Source: Cymodocea nodosa (lineage: Eukaryota; Streptophyta; Magnoliopsida; Alismatales; Cymodoceaceae). From it: DNA of 64,000 nt. The DNA lies in assembly GCA_036874045.1 (NCBI GenBank), contig CM072339.1:7385501-7449500 (forward strand). The letters run 5' to 3'. How positions within the stretch are numbered: position 1 is the stretch's first letter; every line of letters begins with the position of its first letter. The notes under the pieces were generated by a model. The model ran no database searches. It was not told the DNA's origin and saw nothing but the letters and a program-made list of their open reading frames with translations. The translations under genes were made by a program, and so were the position numbers. This document shows positions 11,396-23,103 of the stretch, piece by piece.

Positions 11396-14300
11396 TGAAA
11401 GGACCTCTAGATTTCGATAATGCAAAAATCAATGTGAGGTTTTAAATTGTATTTCTTAGGCTTAACAATCAGCAAGAGAGCAGAAGTTGATACAGACCGT
11501 TTAAAGTATACTACAAGTGATAAAAAGGTTTTCGGAAGGTTACCAGGCTTAACTATCTGAAAGAGAAATATTTTCGGTGAGTTAATAGTCTAAGTATCTG
11601 AAAGGCAGTATAAAGTAGTAGCAATACTATCAGAAGTTAGAAGATTAAGTATCCGATAGTTAGAAGACTTTCGGAGAGTTAGGAAGATGAATGTATGAAG
11701 AATCAGAAAGTTACTAGAGCTAACTATCCAAAATCTTGAAGAGTTTCGGTGAGTTATAGGAATAACCATCCGAAACTTAAGTCATTGAATTTCCCACGTG
11801 TAGAAATCCAAATAGAAGCTTAAAAGAAGAATCGAAAAGTTACTGTAGCTAACTATCCGAAATCTTGAAGTGTTTTCAGTGAGTTACAGGTATAACCATT
11901 CGAAACTTAAGTCAGTCTATTATGCACGTGCTGAATTAGATAAAGCAGTCGGAAAGTTAACGAAGGATTTCGGAGGGTTATTATAGCTGTTTAGAAAGAA
12001 AAAGTGTATAATATCAATGGTTAAATGATGGTTAATTGCATAAAATTTAGCTTATAATGTGAGAATTAAGCCATTATGTTATAATTGCATTGTTATATGA
12101 TTTAATTAAAGAATCTGCTTAATTTTACAGAATTAATGTTATTTAGTACATTTCTAAACTGTCAATAAGTTGCAAGCTGTGAAATTCTTAAGTATTCGAA
12201 TTTTCTGTTATTTCGAATAGTTATGTTTAACATACTGAACATATTTCGGATAGTTATGTTTAACATACCGAATAGTTATGTTTTAAAAGAATATTTTATT
12301 ATTTCCTGAAGTACACGTGTTGAAACCATAATGCATGACTTAAGTGAACTTTCGGTGAGTTATCTATAACTGTCCAAAATTGCAACTAGGCATCAGATAG
12401 TTATGTGTGTAACTCTTTGAAATCTCCTTTTACTTATAAAATAACTGTGGGCACGTGTCATGTTCTACGAAAGTGACTTAAGTGGATTTTCGGTGAGTTA
12501 TCTCTAACTATCCGAAATGCATCTGAGCATCGGATAGTTAGACCTGTAACTCTCCGAAATGTTTCTTTTATTATTAAACTACTATTGACACGTGTCGAGA
12601 TCTGGTAGATTTACTTAAGTTATATATCGGTGAGTTATCTGTAACTATCTGAAATGCATCCGAGTATCGGATAGTTAAGTTTGTAAGTATCCGAAATGCA
12701 CCTGAGCATCGGATAGTTAAATTTATGCACGTGTTTTATAGTTAAATCAACGAAGAAAGTCCATTGAGTTATCTGTAACTCCACAGACTATTTATTTTCT
12801 AATATGCCACTGTAGCGGTTGCAAAAATAGGACAGTTGGAAGGAAAAACCACAATCGCACGTATCACGCAAGGAGAAGAAATCATCGTCGTTGATATGAA
12901 TGAAGGAAATCCAACCGACCATTCAAGCAGAAGCAGTTACCACTGAAGAAATATAAAAGAAAAGAAGAAAAAGAAGTGTGTGTGATCGATGGGTATGGCC
13001 AATGTGTACAGAGGAGGAGCACCGAGCTTTCTGCAGGCAGCGTCGGCAATTCTCTAAAGTACCACACCAACTGTCGTCACCACCACCATAATCACCAACC
13101 ATCGGAGGTCTGTGAGGATACTTTCCTGATGTCAGGTCGATTCCGAGCCAAACACAGTGCTTGATAACCACTGTAAGAAGTGATCGCGTCGCGGGAAGGG
13201 AAGCCATTTTCACTAAGCGCCGACTCATATCTAAGGAGATCATAAAGCTTCTAGCCTTGGCTTCGGGTTGATGCCTGTATGCTGAAGAGGAGATCATCTT
13301 GCAATTCTAGACTCATGATTCTATAGGGAGAGGAGACAGAATTGTAAGTGGTTTAATTTTTAGTGGTGTAATCACGTCGTATGTAGTGACGGAAGTATTT
13401 ACTGTCGACTGAGATTACTTTACATTTCACCTTTCACCCATTTCCATGTTCATATTAAAACAAAATACCAAAAACAATTTATCTATTTTCGTATTTTGTA
13501 TTTGAGTGTTGTATTGTTTGTGTTGTATCATGATTAATGTTATCTTTGTTAGTGTTGTGATTGTTTTATGTTTGTTTTAGAATTATAGTTTAATGAAATT
13601 GGTCTGTAAGAATTTATGTTTGATTTTAATGGTTACTGTTTGAATTATCTGAATGTTAGTATAGCTTAATGATAAATCCAGTGTTTACTAACATTAAAGA
13701 GCTTAATTGATGTTATTTACAATCTGTGGAACCGCCCAATGGTTGGCCGAATTCCTCTATAAATAGCAGTATTAAATAGGAAAGGTAGACTCGTAGAGTT
13801 AACTTAAGTCCACGAGGTTAGTCCGTTGAGTTAGCCATAACTCAACGAACTTTGTCCGTTGAGTTAACTATAACTCAAAAAAGGGCTTATTGAATATATA
13901 AATTTGATTGTTAAAAACGGAACAGTTCTCAATTCTTAAGCAATTCTCTATGGGATCGACCTATACTTGCACACTAATACAATAGACACTGTGTACTTGT
14001 AGTTAAAATACAAATTGGAATTAATATCTAACTTGTGTGAAAGGTTGTTTGTTTACTTCTAAAAAGGAATAGGCATAAAGATAAATTAACTAAGTAAAAA
14101 TAGAAGCTAACAAATCTAAGTTTTTCTAGTGCATTGCTGGAGATCCAAACAAGTTTTCTGGTGTCGTGTTGGGTAACCAAACAATAGCTAACTATCCGAT
14201 AGTTAAATAACAGTTCGGTAAGTTATAGTTGCAAGTATTCGATTGAATGACAACTCTCAATGTATGATCTGAAATCCTACATGGCAGAAAGACTCAAGTG

Positions 14301-14958
14301 ATTTTTCGGTGAGTTACAAACATCCTTTGGAGAGTTACACAGCTAACTATCCAAAAGTTTGAGAAAATCAGAAGGATATCTTTAAATATCTTCCTAAATG
14401 GTAACTTACCATATTTGGGACTGAAATCTTACCAAGTACAGCAAAATACATCCGTTGGAAGAAAAATATGATCATTACACATGTTCAAGTATATATACAA
14501 GCAACAGACAACATAATCAGATAGCTTTTGCTCATACACATATTTAGACCAAGCTCAACAGAAGAAAGCTTTAGAGATCAAATCATCTTCAACATTTACA
14601 AACTCAATTTCAGAAGCTCATCACGCACTCAACTCTGATACTTTCAAGCTAGTGTTTACTAAAGTACACAAATCAAAACTTCAGAGAAAGATTGGTTGGA
14701 GCTACGACCAGAAAGCTCAAGTGAATGGTTGGTTCTTGCTTAAACCTTAAAGCAAGTGATTGTAAGTTTGTGAAAGTTTAGTGAAGCCCAAGTGTACCTT
14801 GGGGGTGGACTAGCCATTATTGGTGAACCACCTAAAATCTCTGTGTGTATTCTTTTATCATGTGCTTGTTATTTCTTTATATCAATCTACCATTAAGAGG
14901 TTAAGAAACAAATTATTACCATTCACCCCCCCTCTAGTAAAGCCATAAGGTCTTAACA
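11396..14958 (+). repeat. Copia-2 3' LTR, interrupted
   Basis: Matches the 5' LTR from TGAAAGGACC to GGTCTTAACA, with an Athila solo LTR at 11998-14183. Left and right parts join across the ATAGC duplication to give about 1.37 kb. Confidence 0.88.
11998..14183 (+). mobile_element. Athila-family solo LTR in the copia-2 3' LTR
   Basis: Starts TGTTTAGAAAG and ends GGGTAACCAAACA; 2186 bp; flanked by ATAGC (11993-11997 and 14184-14188). It is the same family as the LTRs of elements A-E, with the GGATCGACC motif near 13950 and degenerate primer-site-like repeats before the 3' end. A 124-codon open frame lies antisense at 12923-13297. Confidence 0.92.
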
Positions 14959-14963
14959 TGAAT

Positions 14964-16252
14964 GACAAGAATTCTTCATCTAGAAAGTATGTATGTTACA
15001 ACTATAAGAAACCTGGACATCTTTCTCTAGATTGTCCTATAAGGAAAAATGAAAAGCATAGTAGGACAAATCAGAAGAAGACGGCTCAAAAAACTCAGAA
15101 AAAGTTTTACAAGAAAAAGGCTTTGAAGGTCACTTGGGATGACATGTCAAAAGAGTCTTAATCTAAGGAATTATCATCAAAATCTTCACATTTAGAAGAA
15201 GAACAAGAGTTAGAAGGTGTTGCTCATGTGTGCTTCATGGTAGATGAGTTTAAGGTAATATCTGATCTTGAAAGTCATTCATATTTTAACTTTGATGAAT
15301 TATTATGTACTTATTATGCATTATTACAAAAACTTAAAGATTGTAAACTAGAAAATAAGAATATTAGAAACTCTTTCTCTATTTTGGAAGAAGAAAATTG
15401 TTTCTTGTCTACTACTTTAGAAAAGTTTAAATGTGATAATGAAAATCATGCTAGAGATTTGCATAAATTTAGATTTAGTGAATGTGTCTTGCATGAACAA
15501 ATATAGAATACAAATGCTGAAAAATTAAAGATAGAATCTAAAAATGAAATGTGGAGAAACAACATAAATGATCTTGAGTTAGAGATTGATAGATTAAAAA
15601 TGAGAGAGCTAGATTTAAATTCTACCATTGAGAAATAGAATTTAAGTCAAACTAAGTTCGACAAAGTAATTAGTACCCCTACGGTGACATATAAATTTGG
15701 CTTAGGATTTGATTATCCTAAATACCCTGAATCTCAAGCCAACAAAGGATCTATTAGTTGTAGTTCAAGTAAATCTAAGACTAAAATTCCTTTTATCATG
15801 AAATAAGGTAATAAATATGTAGAAGTAGGTACTTCAAGGGATGAATCATGTAGTAATAATATAAATCAATGTGACTTATCTAAATGTACTTCTAACATGA
15901 CTATCAATGTTTCTAAAAATCTTGTTTCTTGTTCTAGAAATTCAGTCACTAATGTTTCAAAAATGTCAAACAATCGTAGTAAACTGAAAATTCAAAAATC
16001 TAAGCATGAAATTCAAAACTCTAGTGCTAGACCAATTACTCATTCTGTATGTTATTTATCTGAAAATTCTTGTGTAGAAAAAGATTTTGTATGTATTGAA
16101 AATTCAAACACAAGTACAAAATCTTGGTATGAACTTACTAAAATGTATGAGCATGACCAAAATAAATTAAGATCTGATAAAAATCAGTTTGGTCTTGGTT
16201 ATACTACATCTGAAAACAAAAAGAATGATTATAAGAGCAATAATGCTATAAG
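14964..16252 (+). pseudogene. Copia-1 gag, C-terminal part
   Basis: Continues copia-1 gag after copia-2. The zinc knuckle reads CYNYKKPGHLSLDC, so the second Cys ligand has become Tyr. Then come a basic stretch, an acidic stretch and long coiled-coil segments (15228-15650), then a Ser/Asn-rich linker. Stops at 15159, 15504, 15636 and 15804 mostly stand where Gln is expected. Interrupted at 16252 by a solo LTR. Confidence 0.8.
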
Positions 16253-17856
16253 TGTTGAGTATTTTGTTTTGATGATGTGTGTTGAATGAAAGTAATCATA
16301 TTTGCTCAATTACTATTGCTTGTGAAAAGAAATTAAAAACATCAATTAATACATAAAAAGCTTACTGATATAAATACTTGTCTGTATTGGATCTGAGATT
16401 ATACTGTTAAATAATTAGTCGTTTCATTGCATTAATTTCTCATTTAACTAAACATTAAGTTAACGTGCGTTTTTATTGAAAAGCATGATATGTTTTAAAG
16501 TTATATATTCTATATCATGAACAGTGCATGTTTAAACAACTCGTTAAGTTAGAGTATTATTTGTATAGGGGTCACGTGAGAACTCATTGAGTTAGAGGCT
16601 TAAAGGTTAAAATATGTCACATGAGAACTCGTTAAGTTAGTGAGTAAAAGAAGAGATGAACTCGTTAAGTTAGTGTTGTACACGTGGTGAAATTATAAGT
16701 TACGAATATTATATTGTATCACGTGAGGTGCACATGTTTAACTTGTTAAGTTAACATAACTAAATGCGTTGAGTTGCTATATTGAACACTAAGGCAACGC
16801 GTTAGGTTAGCGTTATAAAACTTAAGTTGTTATTTTTGCTCGTGGTAAAATTCTTATTATAAAAATATTTGTTTATTACTGGTTCGTTGAGTTATCTGTA
16901 GCACAACGGAGATGGTTTGTTGAGTTATCGTAACACCACAAAGCTGGTTCGTTGAGTTAGCATAACACCACGGACTTTGTTTGTTGAGTTAGCTACAGTA
17001 CTTGTCACGTGAATTGGCACATGAGGAACTCGTTAAGTTAGAAACGTTAAGTTAATATCTACTTGTGTTACTCGTTTAGTTAACATTAAAGTAACGACTT
17101 TTTATTACACTTGATGAAGATTTTTGGACGAGAAAGTTTATTTTGCAGGAAATTTTTCGGAGATCCAGGATTGATGGTTAAAGAAAATTCGAAATGTAAA
17201 CGTAGGTCAGAATGTGTGTATGTTGATGAAGGAAAAAGAAAAGAAGTGAAGAAGTAGAAAACTGATAGTGATTAAACGTGGAGGATATGCATGAAATGAA
17301 GATATAGTATAAAAGGCATAGAGTTCTCGTTGATCAAACTATCCCTGCACATCAAACGAAAAATCTTTTCAGGGATCAAACTATCCCTACACACCAAATG
17401 AAAAATCTTTTCAGGGATCAAAAACACTCTTCGAGGAAAAGCTCTCAGATGGAAGAAAATTCAGTGAAGCAGAAATGGTCAGATTTATGTCATTGAAGAT
17501 CTGAAGTATCAACAAAAAGTAAACTCGGTGAAGCAGAGAACGACAAGATATTCGTCACTGAAGAATTGCTAAAGAAGAAAAAGATCTCAAACAAGGAGAA
17601 ATGTTTTAAATTCCGCAAATTAGTTTTCTCTGTTTGTAGTTATAAAATTGTATAGATGAAACTTAGTATCAATATATAATTGCATCTACAATTTCAGAGG
17701 AGAATTGAATTGTATATTATAATTGAAACCTTGAATAAAAATGATTTTATGAAAACAATGTCTTGACTTGTTTTTAAGTTTTAAAGTTTCAATTATAATC
17801 GGAAAAAGTTGAAAAACACAATTCACCCCCCTCTTATGTAGCCATACAATCCTACA
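16253..17856 (+). mobile_element. Solo LTR of the copia-1 family inside copia-1
   Basis: 1604 bp, TGTTGAGTATTTTG to ATCCTACA, without an internal domain. Flanks are ATAAG (16248-16252) and GTAAG (17857-17861), a duplication with one mismatch. The copia-1 coding sequence resumes directly after it. TATA box at 17308-17316. Confidence 0.88.
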
Positions 17857-18380
17857 GTAAGTATGATGCTAATGATAAATTATTAGTACTTACAACTAAT
17901 AAGAATGTAAATGATAATGTTAAACTATTTTTAAACAAAAAGAAGAAATATGTGTTTAATGAACTTGGTCCTCAACAACATTGGGTACCAAGGAAAAGTT
18001 CTTAATTTGTGTTGCAGGAGGAAACAACATCAAAATGGATATTGGATAGTGGGGCATCAAGTCACATGACAGGACAGAAAAGTCTACTGAAAAATTTTAC
18101 AAATACCAAGAAAGGAAATGTTACATTTGGAAACAAAAGAAAGGATAAAATCATAGGTATGGGCAATGTTCAAATAACTCCTATTTGTGTTATTTCGAAT
18201 GTACTATATGTAGAAAACCTAGGATTTAATCTGCTGAGTGTTATAAAACTAACTAATAATGGATATTATGTAGTGTTTGAAGATAATGTATGCAAAATTA
18301 TTAATAAAAGTACAGATGAACTTAAGTTTATTGCTAAAAGAAAATATCTGTATGTATTTTATCTTTACCTTCTAGTGTAG
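17857..18380 (+). pseudogene. Copia-1 gag end and protease
   Basis: A linker ending in HWVPRKSS-stop (about 18003) precedes the protease, as in SIRE-like elements. The protease has WILDSGASSHMTG (catalytic DSG) and NLLSVIKLTNNG. The frame ends at 18380; integrase continues in another frame. Confidence 0.88.
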
Positions 18381-19317
18381 TTTATTTAAATTCATGTTTG
18401 CTAGCTGAAACTAGTGATGCATATCTATGGCATAGAAGGATCGGGCATATAAATATGAAACTGTTACATAAACTGTCTAGAAAAAATTTAGTGAGAGGTT
18501 TACCAAAGATTAAATACTCAAAGGACTTTATATGTGATGCATGTGAGTTAGGTAAACTTCATAAAAACTCTTTTAAATCCAAAATTGATATTTCAAGCAA
18601 GAGAGTCTTAGAACTTATACATATGGATCTATTTGGACTAACAAGAATCATGAGTCTTGGTGGTAAATGGTATGTATTTGTTTTAGTAGATGACTTCCCT
18701 AGACACATTTGGGTATATTTTCTAGCATTTAAGACAGAAGTTTTTCAAAAATTTAAAATCTTGTTCAAAATGAACAAAGTGTCTCTGTTCAAAAACTTTG
18801 GAGTGATCATGGTACTGAATTTGATAATGATCAAATGAATGATTACTGTATAGATCATGACATTAATCATAGATTTTCTTTTCCATGAGCACCATCTCAA
18901 AATAGTGTTGTGGAGAGAAAGAATAGATCACTTTAGGAAATGGCCAGAATTATGTTAAATGAACATAATTTACCTCACAATCTTTGGGTTGAAGTAGTGA
19001 ATACAGCTTGTTATGTTATTAACAGAAATCACTTAAGACCTCTTGTTAATAAAACTCCTTTTGAAATTATGTTTGATAGGGTTCCAAAAATTTCCTATAT
19101 GAAACCATTTGGCTACAAGTGCTTTATTCTTAATACTAAGGATAAAAGGGATAAATTTCAAACCAAAGCAGATGAAGGAATTTTTGTAGGTTACTCTACT
19201 AGAAGTAAAGCCTAAAGAGTATATAATAAGACTTCTAGAACTATTGAAGAAATCCTTTATGTAAGCTTCAATGAAAATTCTTTTAGAGAATCTCAATCTA
19301 AAGCTGATAATGATGAT
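18381..19317 (+). pseudogene. Copia-1 integrase
   Basis: HHCC zinc domain (LWHRRIGHINMK ... CDACELGKLHK), then FVLVDDFPRHIWVYF with the first catalytic Asp. A frameshift near 18800 breaks the SDHG motif. After it, NSVVERKNR carries the catalytic Glu, followed by a TAG (about 18934) in the conserved L-x-EMAR motif. Another stop near 19213 follows SRSKA. Three frames are needed to cover the domain. Confidence 0.88.
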
Positions 19318-21114
19318 ATGATCAATTTCCCAAAAGAATTAGAGATCAATAGAGAGATTGAAGATTTACTTGAGAAAATAAAAAATATGAACTTAAATGA
19401 TCAAACTAATGATGAAAGTGATGTACCTTTAGATGTTGATGAGAACATTGAGGAAAATCAGAGAAATTGGCGTTATTCTTCATCACATCCCATCACTCAA
19501 GTCATTGGTAATATTAATGAGAGAGTTAAAACTAGAGCTTCAGTAAATCTAAATAGTATGTGCATATTTGTTTCTATGGTGGAACCAAAGAATGTAGAAG
19601 AAGCATTATCTGATGAAAATTGGATAGCGACAATGCAAGAAGAACTAAATCAATTCATCAGAAATGATGTTTGGGAATTAGTCTCTCCACCAAAACATCA
19701 GTCCATAATATGTACAAAGTGGATCTTTAGAAACAAAACTAATGAGACTAGTCAATTTATAAGCAACAAAGCTAGATTAGTTGCACAAGGGTATACACAA
19801 GAAGAAGGACTAGATTATGGTGAAACATTTACTCCTATGGCTAGGTTAGAAAGTATTAAAATATTATTAGCCTATGCTTGTTACATGGATTTTAAACTAT
19901 ATCAAATGGATGTCAAGAGTGCATTTCTAAATGGTTTAATTAATGAAGAAGTTTATGTAAAATAACCACCTAGATTTGAAGACATTAAAAATCCCGACTA
20001 TGTGTATAAGTTAAAAAAAGCCTTATATGGTTTGAAGCAAGCACCTAGATCGTGGTATGAAAGGTTATCTACTTTTCTAATAGAACAAGGTTATATCATG
20101 GGAAAAGTAGACCATACTCTTTTTGTCAAAAAGGATGATAAAGATCAGATTGTTGTTCAAATTTATGTGGATGATATAATCTTTGGAGCAACTTCTGAAA
20201 AATTGATAAAAATATTTTTTAAAGAAATGGCTAGTCAGTTTGAGATGAGTATGATAGGAGAACTTTCATATTTTATAGGACTTCAAATTAAGCAAATGGA
20301 TAAAGGTATATTTTTAAATCAGGAAAAATATGTAGATGAAATGCTTAAGAAATTTAACTTTAGTGATACAAGGATTCGAGGAACTCCTATGAGTAATTCT
20401 TTAAAGTTAGATATTGATGACATAGGAAAATCAATAGATCAAAGAAAATACAGAAGTATGATTGATTCTTTACTTTATTTGACAGCTAGTAGACTATATA
20501 TTATGTTTGGTGTGTGTGCTTGAGCTAGATTTCAATCTAATCCTAAAGAATCACACTCAATTATTGTTAAAAGAATATTTAGATATATACACGGAACTAA
20601 AAATTTTAGACTGTATTATTCTAAGGATAGTTCAATAAATCTTATAGGATATACCGATGCTAATTACGCAAGATCTAAATCTGATAGAAAAAGTACTAGT
20701 GGCACATGTCAATTATTAGGAAATAATTTGGTGTCATTGTTTAGTAAAAAGCAAAATTTTGTAGCACTTTCAACCACTAAAGCTGAATATGTTGTTGCTG
20801 CACTATGTTGCACTCAGATTCTGTGGATACGGCAAACTTTAGAAGATTTTGGATTATCTTATGATACAACTAAGATTTATTGTGATAGTAGTTCTACAAT
20901 AAATCTTTCCAAAAATCTTGTATTGCATTCTAGAGCAAAACATATAGAGATTAGACATCATTTTCTAAGAGATAACGTAATTAAAGGAAAAATTAAATTA
21001 GGATTTGTGTCTAGTAAAAATCAATTAGCTGATATATTTACAAAACCTCTAGATGAAAATACATTCTGCAACATAAGATTAAATTTGGGTATTTGTAGGC
21101 TATGTGATGTGTAA
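19318..21114 (+). pseudogene. Copia-1 reverse transcriptase and RNase H
   Basis: After an acidic linker come [44 protein letters not shown] and [11 protein letters not shown] (YVDD intact), then RNase H with STTKAEYVVAALC, YCDSSSTINLS and SRAKHIEIRHHFLRD, ending at 21114. Few breaks: TAA at 19963 (expected Gln-Pro-Pro) and TGA at 20521. This is the best preserved part of copia-1. Confidence 0.92.
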
Positions 21115-21263
21115 AATGCTTAGACTCCATAAAAGATAAATTTTGTTAATGATGTTGTTTACCTCATAGATATTATGTACTTATCATAAATATCTAAGTA
21201 ATATCTAAACTACTGCATAAGATACTATGTATTTATTAAAATATTATAGTAGTATCTTATTGA
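21115..21263 (+). other. Copia-1 3' remnant without LTR
   Basis: AT-rich untranslated sequence after RNase H. No polypurine tract or copia LTR follows; the sequence switches directly to Athila LTR at about 21264, so copia-1 has lost its 3' end. Confidence 0.6.
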
Positions 21264-21570
21264 GACACATGTACTCCAAGAAATAATAAAATATTCTTCA
21301 AGCATTTAAAACATAGTTGTCTAGTACATGCAATATAACTCTCCGAAATAACAAAAATTTTGGAGACAAGAATTTCAAAGCCTGTAACTTACCAACAATT
21401 CAGAAATGTACTTAATTAACACTAATTCCTTGAAATTATGTAGATTCTTTCATTAAAGCATATAATAGTGCAATTACAACATAATGGCTTAATTCTCATA
21501 TGATAAGCTAAATATTATGCAATTAACCATCATTTAACCGTTAATATTATGCACCTTTTCATTCTAAACA
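21264..21570 (-). repeat. Athila LTR remnant (U3 end), probably element E
   Basis: Minus-oriented; matches the U3 end of other Athila LTRs here (AGAAATAATAAAATATTCTT, ...CATTCTAAACA at the right edge). It is followed by plus-oriented element D, not by a polypurine tract, as expected if it is the outer end of E's 5' LTR. Confidence 0.7.
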
Positions 21571-23088
21571 ATATTGAAGGAGATACAAAAGAATAAGGTA
21601 TGTAATTAATTATTTATCCTAAATTTACATTCAAACTCGATTCGAGGAGTTATTCATTAACTCAACGAATTAAGTTCATTGGGTTAGGTGCTAAGTCTAT
21701 GAAACAATATTTATGCCTACTAACATTTACTGTAAAATCTTTTACATTGAGGACAATGCAAAATGTAGGTATGGGGGGAGAGGTAATTAGATTAAAATCT
21801 AGGTAATTTTGTTAATTAGAGGAACCAGGATTGTGCTGCAAATTTCTATGGAAATTGAAATTTTTTTTTTATGAATTTGTTGTAACTAACCAAAATTTCC
21901 TATAACTATCCGATAATTGAAACTATAAAAGAACTGTAACTGCTTGAATGTTATATTTAGAATCTTATATAAGATGCTACAAATTTTACTATTAATACAA
22001 ATTTGGATATGGTATCTTATGTTTTTGCTGAATTTTATGAGTTTAACAGTTTTACGATTTTAAGAAATCAAAATTTTTAACTTAAACTCAGTAAATGATC
22101 TGAAATCCTAAAAGAGCTGAAATGTTGACTTTTGGATTAAATGAGATGCATATGATCAAGGATACATTTAATTTGATTAATTAAACTTGTAGAATGATTT
22201 ATGTGTAAATCTTATTAAACTACAAAAAAAGTATGAGCTTATTGATATGGATTCATGTTTTCAGTAAATTATAGAAGTAGGATTATATGAGATTTGTGTT
22301 TTATTGCATTTCTATTAATGAAATACGTATATATACTATGTTGAAAGGAAAAAGAAAAAAAAAAAGAGAAAAACTTTGAGAGTTTATTGATTTGTTTGAT
22401 CATGAGCCTTTTGTACTTGAGTAGATATGTATGTAAGCATTGTTGACCTAAAAAAGGACTCTTTAAATCTAGCAACCTAAGATCCTGATCAGATTTGGGA
22501 TTGTTGACTGAAAGCTCGATATATGGGTACACTAGAAAACTCTTGTATGATTCAAGCTTTTCAAATTAACTTTTAAAGTACAAATATGTATATACTATTC
22601 TGAAAAGATAAAAGTATTTTGTGAAAATACAAATATCTTTTGAATCGAGTATATTTTCTGTTATCTAAGATTATTGAAATATGAATCTAGATTAGACTTT
22701 TGAAGTTGTTTATTTGAGATACAATTCATTATTCTTCTTGTTTTAATCATATTGAGTTGGATTGTGTTTTGATTTGTATGTAGTTGAAATTTATTCTAGA
22801 AATCATATTGGAAAATTCAGGATAACAGATGTTTGAGAAGAAAAATTTGATAATATAATTACCACCTATGTGATGCTAATATATTTTGTATGTGATTTAC
22901 ATATGTTTAAATATATTTGCAGGTTGAAGAGGAGAAAACAATGTCAAAATAGATTACTGAAAAATACAGAATATCTTTATATTAATCTAATCTATGTATT
23001 CTGAAGAAAAAAATGAAGAATTAGTTCTAGCACTTTAGAAAGACCAACTAGTTAGATCTTAGTAGTTTGCTAAGAGACTAGCAAAATT
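21571..23088 (+). other. Athila element D, 3' untranslated region
   Basis: Colinear with the region between the F-box gene and the polypurine tract in A, B and C: the GGAGATACAAAAGAATAAGG start, the GAGTTA/TAACTC inverted repeat near 21655-21700, the internal purine tract TATGGGGGGAGAGG near 21771-21784, and an A-rich tract near 22350. The upstream part of D lies beyond element E and is not in the window. Confidence 0.75.
22269..22532 (-). other. Antisense 87-codon frame in the Athila 3' region (D copy)
   Basis: Open frame antisense to element D encoding a basic, Phe-rich peptide (MYPYIELSVNNPKSDQDLRL...). An 87-codon version is at 28944-29207 (antisense to B) and a shorter one at 43912-44154 (antisense to A); in C it is frameshifted by a roughly 32-bp deletion. 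No family is recognised. It may be only conserved sequence. Confidence 0.3.
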
Positions 23089-23103
23089 TAAGTATGGGGG
23101 AAG
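23089..23103 (+). other. Polypurine tract, element D
   Basis: TAAGTATGGGGGAAG directly before the LTR start TGTTCAAAATG. Confidence 0.8.

Larger units (their letters stand above)
5031..14958 (+). mobile_element. Copia-2: SIRE-like Ty1/copia element, structurally complete
   Basis: Two LTRs (5031-6392; 11396-14958 with an insertion), Met-tRNA primer site, gag, protease, integrase, RT, RNase H and polypurine tract in copia order. A perfect TGAAT duplication (5026-5030 and 14959-14963) flanks it. It is inserted in copia-1 gag. It is coding-dead, with roughly a dozen stops and a frameshift. Confidence 0.92.

Noticed and set aside
16540-17040. CRISPR-like array of regularly recurring GAGTTA repeats
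   Set aside because: Unit length and spacing vary, the repeats lie in LTRs of eukaryotic retroelements, and no cas-like gene is present.
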